A DNA stretch of 56,521 nt. Origin: Bryobacterales bacterium. Its GTDB lineage: Bacteria > Acidobacteriota > Terriglobia > Bryobacterales > UBA6623. Positions 44,701 through 52,821 of the stretch are shown here, piece after piece. The DNA lies in the NCBI GenBank assembly GCA_028819255.1, contig JAPPMB010000009.1, forward strand, positions 1-56,521, in the 5' to 3' direction. The translations under genes were made by a program, and so were the position numbers. Within the stretch, counting starts at the first letter, position 1; each line of letters starts with the position of its first letter. Below the pieces are notes generated by a model. It did not search any database. It was not told where the DNA came from and worked only from the letters and a program-made list of their open reading frames with translations.

Positions 44701-45662
44701 GTGCCCTTCCTCCGATCCGAGCTCGGACACATCGACCGCTTTGACTCCTCACTCGACTCCCTTCTCTCCCGGTCGGCCGAAGTCGAGGTCCTCGATGTCG
44801 GCTTCGCCTGGCCCGAAGGTCCGGTCTGGGTGACCGGCGAGCACTGCCTGCTGTTCTCGGACATTCCGCGCAACGCGATCCTGCAATGGAGCGAGGCCCA
44901 GGGGACGAGCATCTGGATGCAGCCATCCGGATACACGGGCGTTTGCTACTACGGCAAGGAGCCGGGATCGAACGGTCTCACCTTTGACGACAGGGGTCGG
45001 CTTTGGGCCTGCGAGCACGGCGACAGGCGCGTCTCGCGCCTCGAACCCCGCGGCGGCAAGGTCACGGTCGTCGACTCCTACCAGGGCAAGCGGCTGAATT
45101 CCCCGAACGACCTGGTGCTGACCTCGAGGGGCGATCTCTACTTTACGGACCCGGCCTACGGTCTCCACTACCGGTACGAGGATCCGGCACGCGAGCTGCC
45201 GTTTTGCGGCGTGTATCTCGTCCGGGCGGGCACCCGCGAGGCGGTTCTGGTCTGCGACGAGCTTGCGAACCCGAACGGCGTCGCATTCTCGCCCGACGAG
45301 CGGGTGCTCTACGTGACCCAGTCGAACGCCCGGCGCCCGGTGGTCATGCGCTACCCTCTCCTCGACGACGGCACGCTCGGTCGCGGAACCGAGCTTGTCA
45401 ATTTCCTGGACGTCGTCGGCGAGGCGGAAGGACTGCCCGACGGCATCAAGGTCGACAAGGACGGCAACCTGTTCACCACAGGACCCGGCGGGGTCTGGGT
45501 GACCGGCCCAGACGGCAGCCGCAAGGGCCGCATCGTCACGGCCGTCGCGTCGCGAACCTCTGCTGGGGGGACGACGGGTCGACACTCTACCTCTGTTCCG
45601 ACGACTACCTCTGCAGGATCAAGACCCGCACGAGCGGACCCCTGCCTGGCCCGGGCAGGTGA
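44701..45662 (+). pseudogene. SMP-30/gluconolactonase-type gene with a single-base frameshift
   Basis: From GTG 44701 the frame encodes a normal SMP-30/gluconolactonase propeller: FAWPEGPVWVTGEHCLLFSD, GSNGLTFDDRGRLWACEHGD, NSPNDLVLTSRGDLYFTDPA, PNGVAFSPDERVLYV and DGIKVDKDGNLFTTGPGGV. At about 45541 the match jumps to another frame, which continues with VANLCWGDDGSTLYLC to a TGA at 45660. Restoring one G would give IVTGRRVANLCWG and a full protein of about 320 residues. The lost base makes the final blade out of frame; the uninterrupted frame instead runs on for 110 unrelated codons. Both a real recent mutation and a sequencing error are possible. The family hydrolyses lactones with a divalent metal. 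Confidence 0.85.
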
Positions 45663-46038
45663 GGGAAGACGCACGCCCGCGGCGGATCTTGGCCGTCGCG
45701 AAAGGAGTCGTCGACGGCTCCCGGGATGCGGGCCAGATTCCGCCGTCGGCGTTTCGAGGATGGGCGGAAGCAGGGCCGTGAGCGGCCGATGGGTCACGCG
45801 GCTGCGACGGAGGTGTCAGGATTCCCGGCAAGACGCCTTGCCCGACTTCGTCCCGCGAGGACAGTGCATGCGGCCGAGCGCCCCGCCCGAGACGTTCTTT
45901 CGCTCAGAGGCGACCTCGACACGATCCCAGAGCGGTCTCCCAACCATCTGCGCGCAAGGGATGCGAAAGTTCCGGGTTGCCGCGACATGAAGCCGCCGTC
46001 AGGCACGAGGAAGCGCCCAGTGTTCGCGGTCCCCGGAA
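45663..46038. other. Intergenic stretch with no recognisable gene
   Basis: Nothing here resembles a known protein on either strand; open frames are Arg/Pro-rich shadows. It separates the SMP-30 gene from the convergent GHMP kinase gene. No T-run terminator is visible. Confidence 0.4.
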
Positions 46039-47142
46039 TCAGCCGTCTGCCCGCCCGGGCCTCCCGATCGTTTCCCGAGGTCCGCTGCGTGGCGTCATTC
46101 GGGAAACTGCACCGTCGGCACCAGCCAACGCGCCGTCAACCGCGGAGGGCCTGTTCGCTGCCGGTCGGATCACGCGGACATCGATCGCTTCCAGCGCCTT
46201 GCGGAGCCTCTCAAGGTGGTCCGAGTCTCGGTAGGTGCCGATGATGGCGCCTCCCGATCCTGCGAACTTGGCCGTGGCCCCGGCGCTTCGCGCCGTCCGG
46301 ACCATCTCGAGATTCTCCTTGCTGATTCTGCAGACTTCCGCACGCAGGTCGAAGTTCGCATCGATCAATGTGCTGAAGCGGTCCAGGTCCCCCTCCAGGA
46401 GAGCCCTGCGGCCGTCCTCCGCCATGGCTGCCCACATTGCGACGGCCTCGGTCACGGCGCGGTCTCCAGCGTCGAAGCGCCGCCGCAGGTCGTTGTGAAC
46501 GACCTCCGTTCCCTCGCTCAGGCTGGTCCTGTAAGCCACGTACAGGTTCGGCAGCAGCGAGCTGTCCAGGGACTCGTAGGCCCCATACCCCCGCGATTCC
46601 ATCAGCCCTCGGTCGAAGTCCATGTAGACCAGCCCTTCGTAGACCTGCACGACGCGGTCCTGCAAGCCTGCTGCGACCCCAAGCTCCTTGGTCTCGGTCT
46701 CAAGGATCAGGTTCGCCTGAATCGGCGCCGGGATGTCGACCTCGTAGAACCGCATCAGGGCGCGGAGCGACGACGTGATGATCGCGGATGAGCCGCCCAT
46801 TCCGAGCCGCAGCGGAATGCTGGTCTCGTACTCGATGGTGAAGTTCCTGTCGTGCAGGCGGATTCCCTCAGCGGCGCAGTAGTCGCTGAAGCGCATCAGC
46901 AGCGCGCGAATGATGCGAATGCCTCCGTAGTACCCGCGCCACCGCGTGTGGGCGCGCAGCTGGTTCAGGTCCTCCCAGATCGGAATGTCGGCGGCGGAGG
47001 GGCGGATCTCGAGCCTGGCGCTCGGATAGAGAAGCGTCCGCGACCGGAAGTTCGGCAGGGTCAGCGCGATGGTCTTGCCGAAGTAGCCGTCCGACGGGTT
47101 GCCCAGGACCCCGGCCCGGGCGAACGCGATCGCCTCGATCAC
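46039..47142 (-). CDS. GHMP-family sugar kinase (glucuronokinase-like)
   Basis: A 367-residue GHMP kinase. Seen: ARAGVLGNPSDGYFGKTIAL at residues 8-27, typical of glucuronokinase and related sugar-1-kinases, the ATP-binding glycine motif PLRLGMGGSSAI (110-121) and the third motif AKFAGSGGAIIGTY near 300. The family phosphorylates sugars or mevalonate-type substrates with ATP; the N-terminal pattern favours a uronic acid or heptose substrate. The last 35 residues are poorly conserved. The GTG start lies 9 nt after the PspC stop, so the two are co-transcribed. Confidence 0.85.
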   Translation of the reverse strand: MIEAIAFARAGVLGNPSDGYFGKTIALTLPNFRSRTLLYPSARLEIRPSAADIPIWEDLNQLRAHTRWRGYYGGIRIIRALLMRFSDYCAAEGIRLHDRNFTIEYETSIPLRLGMGGSSAIITSSLRALMRFYEVDIPAPIQANLILETETKELGVAAGLQDRVVQVYEGLVYMDFDRGLMESRGYGAYESLDSSLLPNLYVAYRTSLSEGTEVVHNDLRRRFDAGDRAVTEAVAMWAAMAEDGRRALLEGDLDRFSTLIDANFDLRAEVCRISKENLEMVRTARSAGATAKFAGSGGAIIGTYRDSDHLERLRKALEAIDVRVIRPAANRPSAVDGALAGADGAVSRMTPRSGPRETIGRPGRADG

Positions 47143-47151
47143 GTCAGCGGC

Positions 47152-47487
47152 CTACTTGGACGCGACCGCTTCACCGGCGGGCTGCCGCTCGTCCGACGCG
47201 CTCTCGCCGGACACCGGCATCAGGAGCCAGCACACGACGTATGCGGCGATGCCCGGAAACAGCGGCGGGCTCAGCGCGGCAAGCACCCACACTATGCGCA
47301 CCAAGGTGACGTCCTGCCGAAAATAGTCCGCGCAGCCCCCGCACACGCCGGCGACCATCCGCTGTTTGCGGATGCGCGCACAGGCCCTCGGGGCCTCGAC
47401 CCTGGCGCCGCCGCCGATCACCTTCCCGCACCTCCTGCAATACTGGTCGGTCTCCTCAATCTCGAAGCCGCACGTCTCGCAGAACAT
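47152..47487 (-). CDS. PspC-domain membrane protein with zinc ribbon
   Basis: A 111-residue protein. The N-terminus is a zinc ribbon (CETC and CRRC; Cys3, Cys6, Cys17, Cys20). The PspC domain follows: KQRMVAGVCGGCADYFRQDV and LVRIVWVLAALSPPLFPGIA with two hydrophobic segments ending YVVCWLLMP. PspC domains act at the inner membrane in phage-shock-type envelope stress responses. It is the gene before the GHMP kinase and follows the ankyrin gene by 98 bp. Confidence 0.92.
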   Translation of the reverse strand: MFCETCGFEIEETDQYCRRCGKVIGGGARVEAPRACARIRKQRMVAGVCGGCADYFRQDVTLVRIVWVLAALSPPLFPGIAAYVVCWLLMPVSGESASDERQPAGEAVASK

Positions 47488-47585
47488 GGGTTGCTACTAG
47501 CGTAATGGACACCACGGTGCCGGGCAAGAACCGGCAATGAGGTCCCTGCGCCCAGCAAGCACGCCCGTCCGCTCCGGGCCGGGGC

Positions 47586-48962
47586 CTAACGCAGGTCCGT
47601 AGGCAGTATCTTCGGCTCGCGCCCGGCGGCGAGCGTCAGCTCGTAGAGCAGCATGGACGCCTTTTCAAGCGGCCACACATCGGCGGTCGAGATCGCCGTC
47701 CGGCCTCCCTCGTCGATCGGGTCCGGGTCCGCGCCCTTCTGCGCGAGGAACCGAATGATCGCGCAGATCACATCCTGGTCGGGGTCGGCGGCCTTCAGCA
47801 TCACGGCGGCGTGCATCACGCCGCGTCCGATCTTCGTCCTGGCGGTGATGTCGCTGTCGAGCGAATAGGCGTACTCGACGACCTCCGGCTCCACGCTGCG
47901 CGAGGCCTGCATCAGGAGCGTTGCGCCGTCCTGTGTCCGGGCCTTCGGGTCCGCGCCGGCCCGGACCAGTAGCCGCATGATGTCGAGGTGTCCCCCCAGA
48001 GCGGCGGCCAGCAGCGGGGTGTCCTCGCCGTCGGGGCGCCGCAGGTCTCGGTTTGAGCCGAAGCTCTCCACGGCCGCCGTCCGCCGGTCGGGGTCTGCAC
48101 CCGCTGCAAGCAGCAACGAGACCGACTTGGCGTCCCCGGCCCTGGCAGCCAGGTACAGCGGCGTGCGGCCTTCGTCGTCCGGCGTCGCGATGTCGGCGCC
48201 CGCATCGACGAGCAGCCCCAGCGTCTCGGAGTGCCCGTAGGAAGCCGCAATGCCCGCAGGCGAGCTTCCCTCGATCGTGGCCCTGTCAGGGTCCGCACCG
48301 GCGTTGAGGAGCGCCCGAACCGAGTCCGGCTCGTTCCGGGTCGCCGCGAACGCCAGGGCCGCAAAGCCCCGCTTCGACGCGATGTTCGGGTCCGCGCCCG
48401 CCTCCACCAGGGCCTTGACGGCATTTCCGTGCCCTTCCGCCGCCGCCCACATCAGGGCCGTCTGTCCCCTTTGCGACTCGGTCGCGTCGAGAAAGGCCCC
48501 TTTCGCCGCCAGGAGCCTCACGCCGTCCGCCAGACCGGTTCCGGCGGCAAGCATCAGCGCAGTCTCACCATTCCAGCGTCTCGCCCCCGGATCGGCGCCT
48601 GCCGCGAGGAGTTCCTCCAGCATTTCGCCGTCGCCGTTGGCGGCGGCCAGTGTGAGGGGCGTGTCCCCGTAGTCGTTGCCGGAGTTGGGGTCGGCGCCCG
48701 CCGTGAGCAGCCGGCCTGCGATCTCCCGGTCCTGGACATGGACCGCCCAGGCCAGAGGGGTTGCCCCGTCGGGCCGGGAGGCATCGACGTCGACGCCTGC
48801 CGAAAGCAGCCTGGCCACGGCGGCGCGGTCGCTCTTCGCCACGGCGTCAAGGAGTCTCAGATCGGTGCCGCCGGCGCTCCAGGCCGACGCGGCGACAAAG
48901 ACGGCGACTGCGAGCGGGCGGGCTTGTCCGGCCAGGGATTCGGTTCCGCGGCGTGCGGCCAT
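47586..48962 (-). CDS. Secreted ankyrin-repeat protein
   Basis: A 458-residue protein with an N-terminal hydrophobic segment (PLAVAVFVAASAWSAGG) likely to be a signal peptide, then about nine to ten ankyrin repeats, e.g. GATPLAWAVHVQDREIAGRL, GDTPLTLAAANGDGEML, GQTALMWAAAEGHGNAVKAL, GRTPLYLAARAGDAKSVSLL and GEDTPLLAAALGGHLDIMRL. Ankyrin repeats mediate protein binding. GAGGCGAG precedes the ATG. It starts 7 nt after the DUF1552 stop, so it is the third gene of an operon with DUF1592 and DUF1552, and may bind one of those exported partners. Confidence 0.88.
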   Translation of the reverse strand: MAARRGTESLAGQARPLAVAVFVAASAWSAGGTDLRLLDAVAKSDRAAVARLLSAGVDVDASRPDGATPLAWAVHVQDREIAGRLLTAGADPNSGNDYGDTPLTLAAANGDGEMLEELLAAGADPGARRWNGETALMLAAGTGLADGVRLLAAKGAFLDATESQRGQTALMWAAAEGHGNAVKALVEAGADPNIASKRGFAALAFAATRNEPDSVRALLNAGADPDRATIEGSSPAGIAASYGHSETLGLLVDAGADIATPDDEGRTPLYLAARAGDAKSVSLLLAAGADPDRRTAAVESFGSNRDLRRPDGEDTPLLAAALGGHLDIMRLLVRAGADPKARTQDGATLLMQASRSVEPEVVEYAYSLDSDITARTKIGRGVMHAAVMLKAADPDQDVICAIIRFLAQKGADPDPIDEGGRTAISTADVWPLEKASMLLYELTLAAGREPKILPTDLR

Positions 48963-48969
48963 CTCGCCT

Positions 48970-50328
48970 CTAGCCGTGTGTGAGACCCTCGAGTCTGCCC
49001 GTGCTGTCGCCCAGCCTGTCTGTGGGGATCCCGGACAGGTCCAGCATGCTCAGAAGAAGGTTGTTCATCGGGGTCTCGCGCGGGAACCGCAGGTGCCTGC
49101 CGCCCTTGATTCGCCCGGCCCCGCCGCCTGCCAGGACGATCGGCAGATCGTGGTGCAGGTGCTGGTTGCCGTCGGAAATCGAACTGCCGTACACAAGCAT
49201 GGAGTGGTCCAGCAGGGTGCCGTCGCCGTCGCGAATCGAGCGCATCCTGTCCAGCATGTAGCCGAACATGGACACGTGGTGCTTGTTGATCCGGATGACC
49301 TTCGAGATCTTCTCGGCGTCTTGCGAGTGGTGCGTCACCGCGTGGTGCGCGTCGGGCACGCCGATCTCGGGATAGCTCCTCCAGGTTCCCTCGCGCCCCA
49401 TCATGAAGGTCGTGACGCGGGTCAGGTCGGCCTGGAATGCCAGCACCTGTAGGTCGATCATCAGTTTCGCGTGCTCGGTGAAGCCGTCCGGGGCGCCGCC
49501 GGGACGATCGACGGTCGGCAGCGGCTTGCCGCTTTGAGCCTCGGCCTTCTCGATGCGCCGCTCGAGGTCCCGGATCGACTCGGCGTACTCGTCCAGCTTT
49601 CTGCGGTCGTCGGCTCCAAGATCGGCCCGCAGCCGCGACAGGTCCTCGCGAACGAAATCGAGGATCGTCCTCTGCTCCCGGAGCTTCGACAGGCGCTCTT
49701 CGGCGTCGGTGCTCTCGCCGTCCCCGAACAGGCGCTCGAACAGCCTGCGCGGGTTGTCCTCCACCGGATTGGGCGTCGTCGGACTCCGCCAGGAGATCGT
49801 GTTGGTGTACGCGCAGCTGTAGCCGGAGTCGCAGCCGCCGGCGACGCTGGCCTCCTCGATCCCGGTCTCCAGCGAGGCGAACTGGGTGTGCCTGCCGAGC
49901 TCGCGGGCGGCAATCTGGTCGGCCGAGACGCCGGCTCGGATGCCGAGGCCCTCGGTCTTGACCGGGCGCGCTCCCGTGAGGAACGTCGCACCCGCCCGGG
50001 CGTGGTCGCCTGCGCCGTCTCCGCCCGGTCGGCCGTTCAGCTGCGCCAGACCGCTCAGGAACGTCAGGTGATCGCGGTGCGGGGCCAGGCCCTGCGTGAT
50101 CTCGCTGAACGAGAAGTCCGAGCCCTCGCCCTTGGGAGTCCATTCCCCCTTCAGGTCCATGATGCCGTTCGGGACGTAGACGAATCCCATGCGTACGGCC
50201 GGCTCCGCAGCCTTGAGGCGGGGCGCAGCCAGGGCCGGCACCATCGCATCCAGGAAGGGCAGGGAGACGGATAGGCCCAGGCCACGCAGCGCGGCCCGGC
50301 GGGAAAGCGACTTCTTGCTGACGATCAC
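48970..50328 (-). CDS. DUF1552 protein, Tat-exported
   Basis: A 452-residue DUF1552 protein. The N-terminus SRRAALRGLGLSVSLPFLDA has a twin-arginine motif. Family segments: RMGFVYVPNGIMDLKGEWTP, HLTFLSGLAQLNG, HARAGATFLTGARPVKTEG, HAVTHHSQDAEKISKVIR and MLVYGSSISDGNQHLHHDLP. These His/Asp/Ser positions resemble the DUF1501/alkaline phosphatase-like fold, but no reaction is established. The start is GTG and overlaps the DUF1592 stop (GTGA), so the two are translationally coupled. DUF1552 genes regularly accompany DUF1592 cytochromes in Planctomycetota, Acidobacteriota and Verrucomicrobiota. Confidence 0.9.
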   Translation of the reverse strand: MIVSKKSLSRRAALRGLGLSVSLPFLDAMVPALAAPRLKAAEPAVRMGFVYVPNGIMDLKGEWTPKGEGSDFSFSEITQGLAPHRDHLTFLSGLAQLNGRPGGDGAGDHARAGATFLTGARPVKTEGLGIRAGVSADQIAARELGRHTQFASLETGIEEASVAGGCDSGYSCAYTNTISWRSPTTPNPVEDNPRRLFERLFGDGESTDAEERLSKLREQRTILDFVREDLSRLRADLGADDRRKLDEYAESIRDLERRIEKAEAQSGKPLPTVDRPGGAPDGFTEHAKLMIDLQVLAFQADLTRVTTFMMGREGTWRSYPEIGVPDAHHAVTHHSQDAEKISKVIRINKHHVSMFGYMLDRMRSIRDGDGTLLDHSMLVYGSSISDGNQHLHHDLPIVLAGGGAGRIKGGRHLRFPRETPMNNLLLSMLDLSGIPTDRLGDSTGRLEGLTHG

Positions 50329-52634
50329 GATTCCGGAATCCTCCTCATCTGGAATGGAATGCTGCGAGCCACGCCCGCGATCAGGTCCGCAAGAGGGTAG
50401 CCCGACGCTTCCGCCTCGCGCATGACAGAGCGGACCGTAGGTCTATCGTAGTACTCCAGTCCGCGCCCGAGGGCGTAGGTGAGCAGCTTTTCCGTCACCG
50501 TTCTGGCGAAAGCGTCCCGCAAGTCCCTCGCGAGCGCGTGTTTCAGACCGGCCGGTCCTTCAAACGCGATTCCGCCCGGCAGCTCCCCCGACGCATCGAT
50601 CTCGACGCCTCCGTCCCTCTCGCGCCAGCGGCCGATGGCGTCGTAGTTCTCCAGTGCGAAGCCGATGGGATCCATGCGGACATGGCAGCTCGCGCAGGTT
50701 GGGCTGCGGCTGTGGAGGGTCATCAGTTCCCGGAGTGTCAGGTGCAGCCCCTCATCGGCGGCTTCTTCCAGTTCCGGAATGTCGGGCGGCGGCGGCGGCG
50801 GCGGCATGCCGAAGAGGTTCTCCAGAACCCACTTGCCGCGGATCACGACCGAGGTCCGGTTCGGATAGGACGTGACGGTCAGCACGCTCGCCTGGCCGAG
50901 CAGGCCGCCGCGCCGGTCGTCGGGCAGCTGCACTTCCCGGAACTGCGACCCGTGGACGCCTTCGATCCCGTAGTGCCGCGCAAGGCGCTCGTTGAGGAAG
51001 GCCCGGTCGGACTCCAGCAGCTCGAGCACGCTGCGGTTGTTCCTGAGGATGTCGGCGAAGAAGAGTTCGGTCTCCCTCCGCATCGCGTAGCGCAGCGCGT
51101 CGTCGAATTCCGGAAACAGCACCTCGTCCGGCTTGACCTTGGACACCTTGCGCAGCTCGAGCCACTGTCCGGCAAAGTTGTCCACGAGCGCCGACGAGCG
51201 AGGGTCCGCGAGCATTCTGCGGACTTGGCGCTCCAACTCGACCGGCTCTCCCAGCCGTCCCCGCTCGGCGGCCTCCAGGAGCTCTTCGTCGGGCAGGCTG
51301 CTCCAGAGGAAGAACGAGAGCCGCGACGCGAGTTCGATGCCGCTGACGGGGCGTGTCGGGCCGGCGCGAACGCCGTCCGGGTCGCTCTCGATGCGGAAGA
51401 GAAAGCTGGGCGAGACCAGCAGCGCCCGCAGCGCCCTCTCGATCCCGTGTTCGAAGCCTCCCTCGGCATAGCCGGAATCGAAGACCGCCATCAGGGCGCT
51501 CACGTCATCGCGGCCCGCGGGCCTCCGGTAGGCGCCTCTCGCCAGCCTGCCGAGGATCTCCCGCGCACAGGCGCGCTCGTCGGTCCCGTCTGAAGGACGG
51601 CAGGAGAAGATTCTGCGTCTGCTGGGAGTGTCTCCCGGACCCTCCGGCTTGAACGGTCCCTCGATCGAGACCCAGCGAAGCTTCAGCGGGCGCGCGGAGT
51701 CCGGCAGTTCGACTAGGCGGATCCTCTGTCCGTCGATTCGCACGTCCAGGGGAGGATGGGAGCGCGTTGTCGCGCCGGTCGCCCCCGGCCCAGCCATCTC
51801 GGGACGCGAGGACTGTCCGGGAAAGGCGAATGCCAGAGTGTGCATGCCTCCCTCTATGCGCAGGCGGAATTCATGGTGCTGATATCCGGTCCTGGAATCT
51901 CCCTCGTCCAGCGCTGTCTCGATCACGTACTCCCCGGTCCGCGGAAAGTAGTACCGCAGGCCGGCGCCTCCGACGGAACCCAGCGGCATGTCGAGGGTGG
52001 AGATCCGTGCGTGACCCGCCTCCCGGAATCCGGTCTCGCGATCCCGGACGTAGATGTCCTTCTCGGGCTTGGCGGCGGCCGTGCCGATCGCAAGCCTGCT
52101 GACGCGGCGCGCGGCAAACATGTAGCGGTCCAGCAGAGCCGGCGTGAGCGACAGCACGTCCGCGATGTTGTCGAAGCCGTAGCCGGAATCATCGACCGGC
52201 AACATCGAACTCACGTCCAGGTCCATGCCGAGCAGATCGCGGACGGCGTTCGCATACTCGGCGCGGTTCAGCCGGCGGGCCGGCGCGCTGCCCGGGTCGG
52301 GGTCGGCGGAGGCCGCCTCGTCCAAGCTGCGTTCGAGCCGCAGAACAAAACGGGCCCGCTCCTCCGTGCCGGGTCCCGGCGCGTCGGGCGGCGGCATCTC
52401 GCCCGACCCGACTTTGCGGAGCACCTTCTCCCAAATGGCCGGCTGCTCGGTGACCTGTGAGGAATCGAGGCCCTCCAGGGAAACTCCCGCCGTGCGCAAG
52501 GCGTCGTTGTGGCAGGAGATGCAGTAGCGGCCGGTCAGGTCCGGGGACGGCGCCGTCTCCTGGCCGGACGCCCCCGACAACAACAGGAGCGCGGCGAATG
52601 TCGAGACGAAGGCGATGCGGACTACCCTAGGCAC
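50325..52634 (-). CDS. Secreted cytochrome-c-like protein (DUF1587/1592/1588/1585 architecture)
   Basis: A 769-residue exported protein. After a signal peptide (VRIAFVSTFAALLLLSGASG) comes a cytochrome c-type domain with CISCH (38-42), then RLNRAEYANAVRDLLGMDLD (DUF1587), the DUF1592 segment ERALRALLVSPSFLFRIE and SRLSFFLWSSLPDEEL, DUF1588 around HYGIEGVHGSQFREVQL and GLLGQASVLTVTSYPNRTS, and a second heme-type CASCH near 646 in DUF1585. This is the planctomycete-type cytochrome. The GTG at 52634 is used; TACGAT ends 9 bp before it with no Shine-Dalgarno. Upstream in-frame sequence is unconserved. Its partner DUF1552 follows with an overlap. Confidence 0.92.
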   Translation of the reverse strand: MPRVVRIAFVSTFAALLLLSGASGQETAPSPDLTGRYCISCHNDALRTAGVSLEGLDSSQVTEQPAIWEKVLRKVGSGEMPPPDAPGPGTEERARFVLRLERSLDEAASADPDPGSAPARRLNRAEYANAVRDLLGMDLDVSSMLPVDDSGYGFDNIADVLSLTPALLDRYMFAARRVSRLAIGTAAAKPEKDIYVRDRETGFREAGHARISTLDMPLGSVGGAGLRYYFPRTGEYVIETALDEGDSRTGYQHHEFRLRIEGGMHTLAFAFPGQSSRPEMAGPGATGATTRSHPPLDVRIDGQRIRLVELPDSARPLKLRWVSIEGPFKPEGPGDTPSRRRIFSCRPSDGTDERACAREILGRLARGAYRRPAGRDDVSALMAVFDSGYAEGGFEHGIERALRALLVSPSFLFRIESDPDGVRAGPTRPVSGIELASRLSFFLWSSLPDEELLEAAERGRLGEPVELERQVRRMLADPRSSALVDNFAGQWLELRKVSKVKPDEVLFPEFDDALRYAMRRETELFFADILRNNRSVLELLESDRAFLNERLARHYGIEGVHGSQFREVQLPDDRRGGLLGQASVLTVTSYPNRTSVVIRGKWVLENLFGMPPPPPPPDIPELEEAADEGLHLTLRELMTLHSRSPTCASCHVRMDPIGFALENYDAIGRWRERDGGVEIDASGELPGGIAFEGPAGLKHALARDLRDAFARTVTEKLLTYALGRGLEYYDRPTVRSVMREAEASGYPLADLIAGVARSIPFQMRRIPES

Positions 52635-52643
52635 CCAAGAAAC

Positions 52644-52649
52644 ATCGTA
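52644..52649 (-). promoter_or_regulatory. -10 box directly before the DUF1592 gene
   Basis: Minus-strand TACGAT ends 9 bp before the GTG at 52634, which would give a message starting at or within 3 nt of the start codon. Confidence 0.45.
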
Positions 52650-52797
52650 AACGCAAACTGCGAACCGGTCGTGGACCGCGAGCAGCCCCCGTCGAGCCCG
52701 GGAGCACGCCGTCCGGGCCGCAAGGGGAGATCCGTGCCCGTCCGACCGAAGGCTCTCAGCGGAGGAAAGGGCACGGCTGAACGCCACGGCGACGGGA

Positions 52798-52803
52798 TAT
52801 AAT
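52798..52803 (+). promoter_or_regulatory. -10 box upstream of the PQQ-propeller gene
   Basis: A perfect TATAAT lies 18 bp before the ATG at 52822; the expected start near 52810 leaves about 12 nt. No clear -35 box stands at 16-18 bp. It faces the promoter of the divergent DUF1592 gene in the 187-bp spacer. Confidence 0.45.
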
Positions 52804-52821
52804 CCCTAGTCGCTGAAGCAT

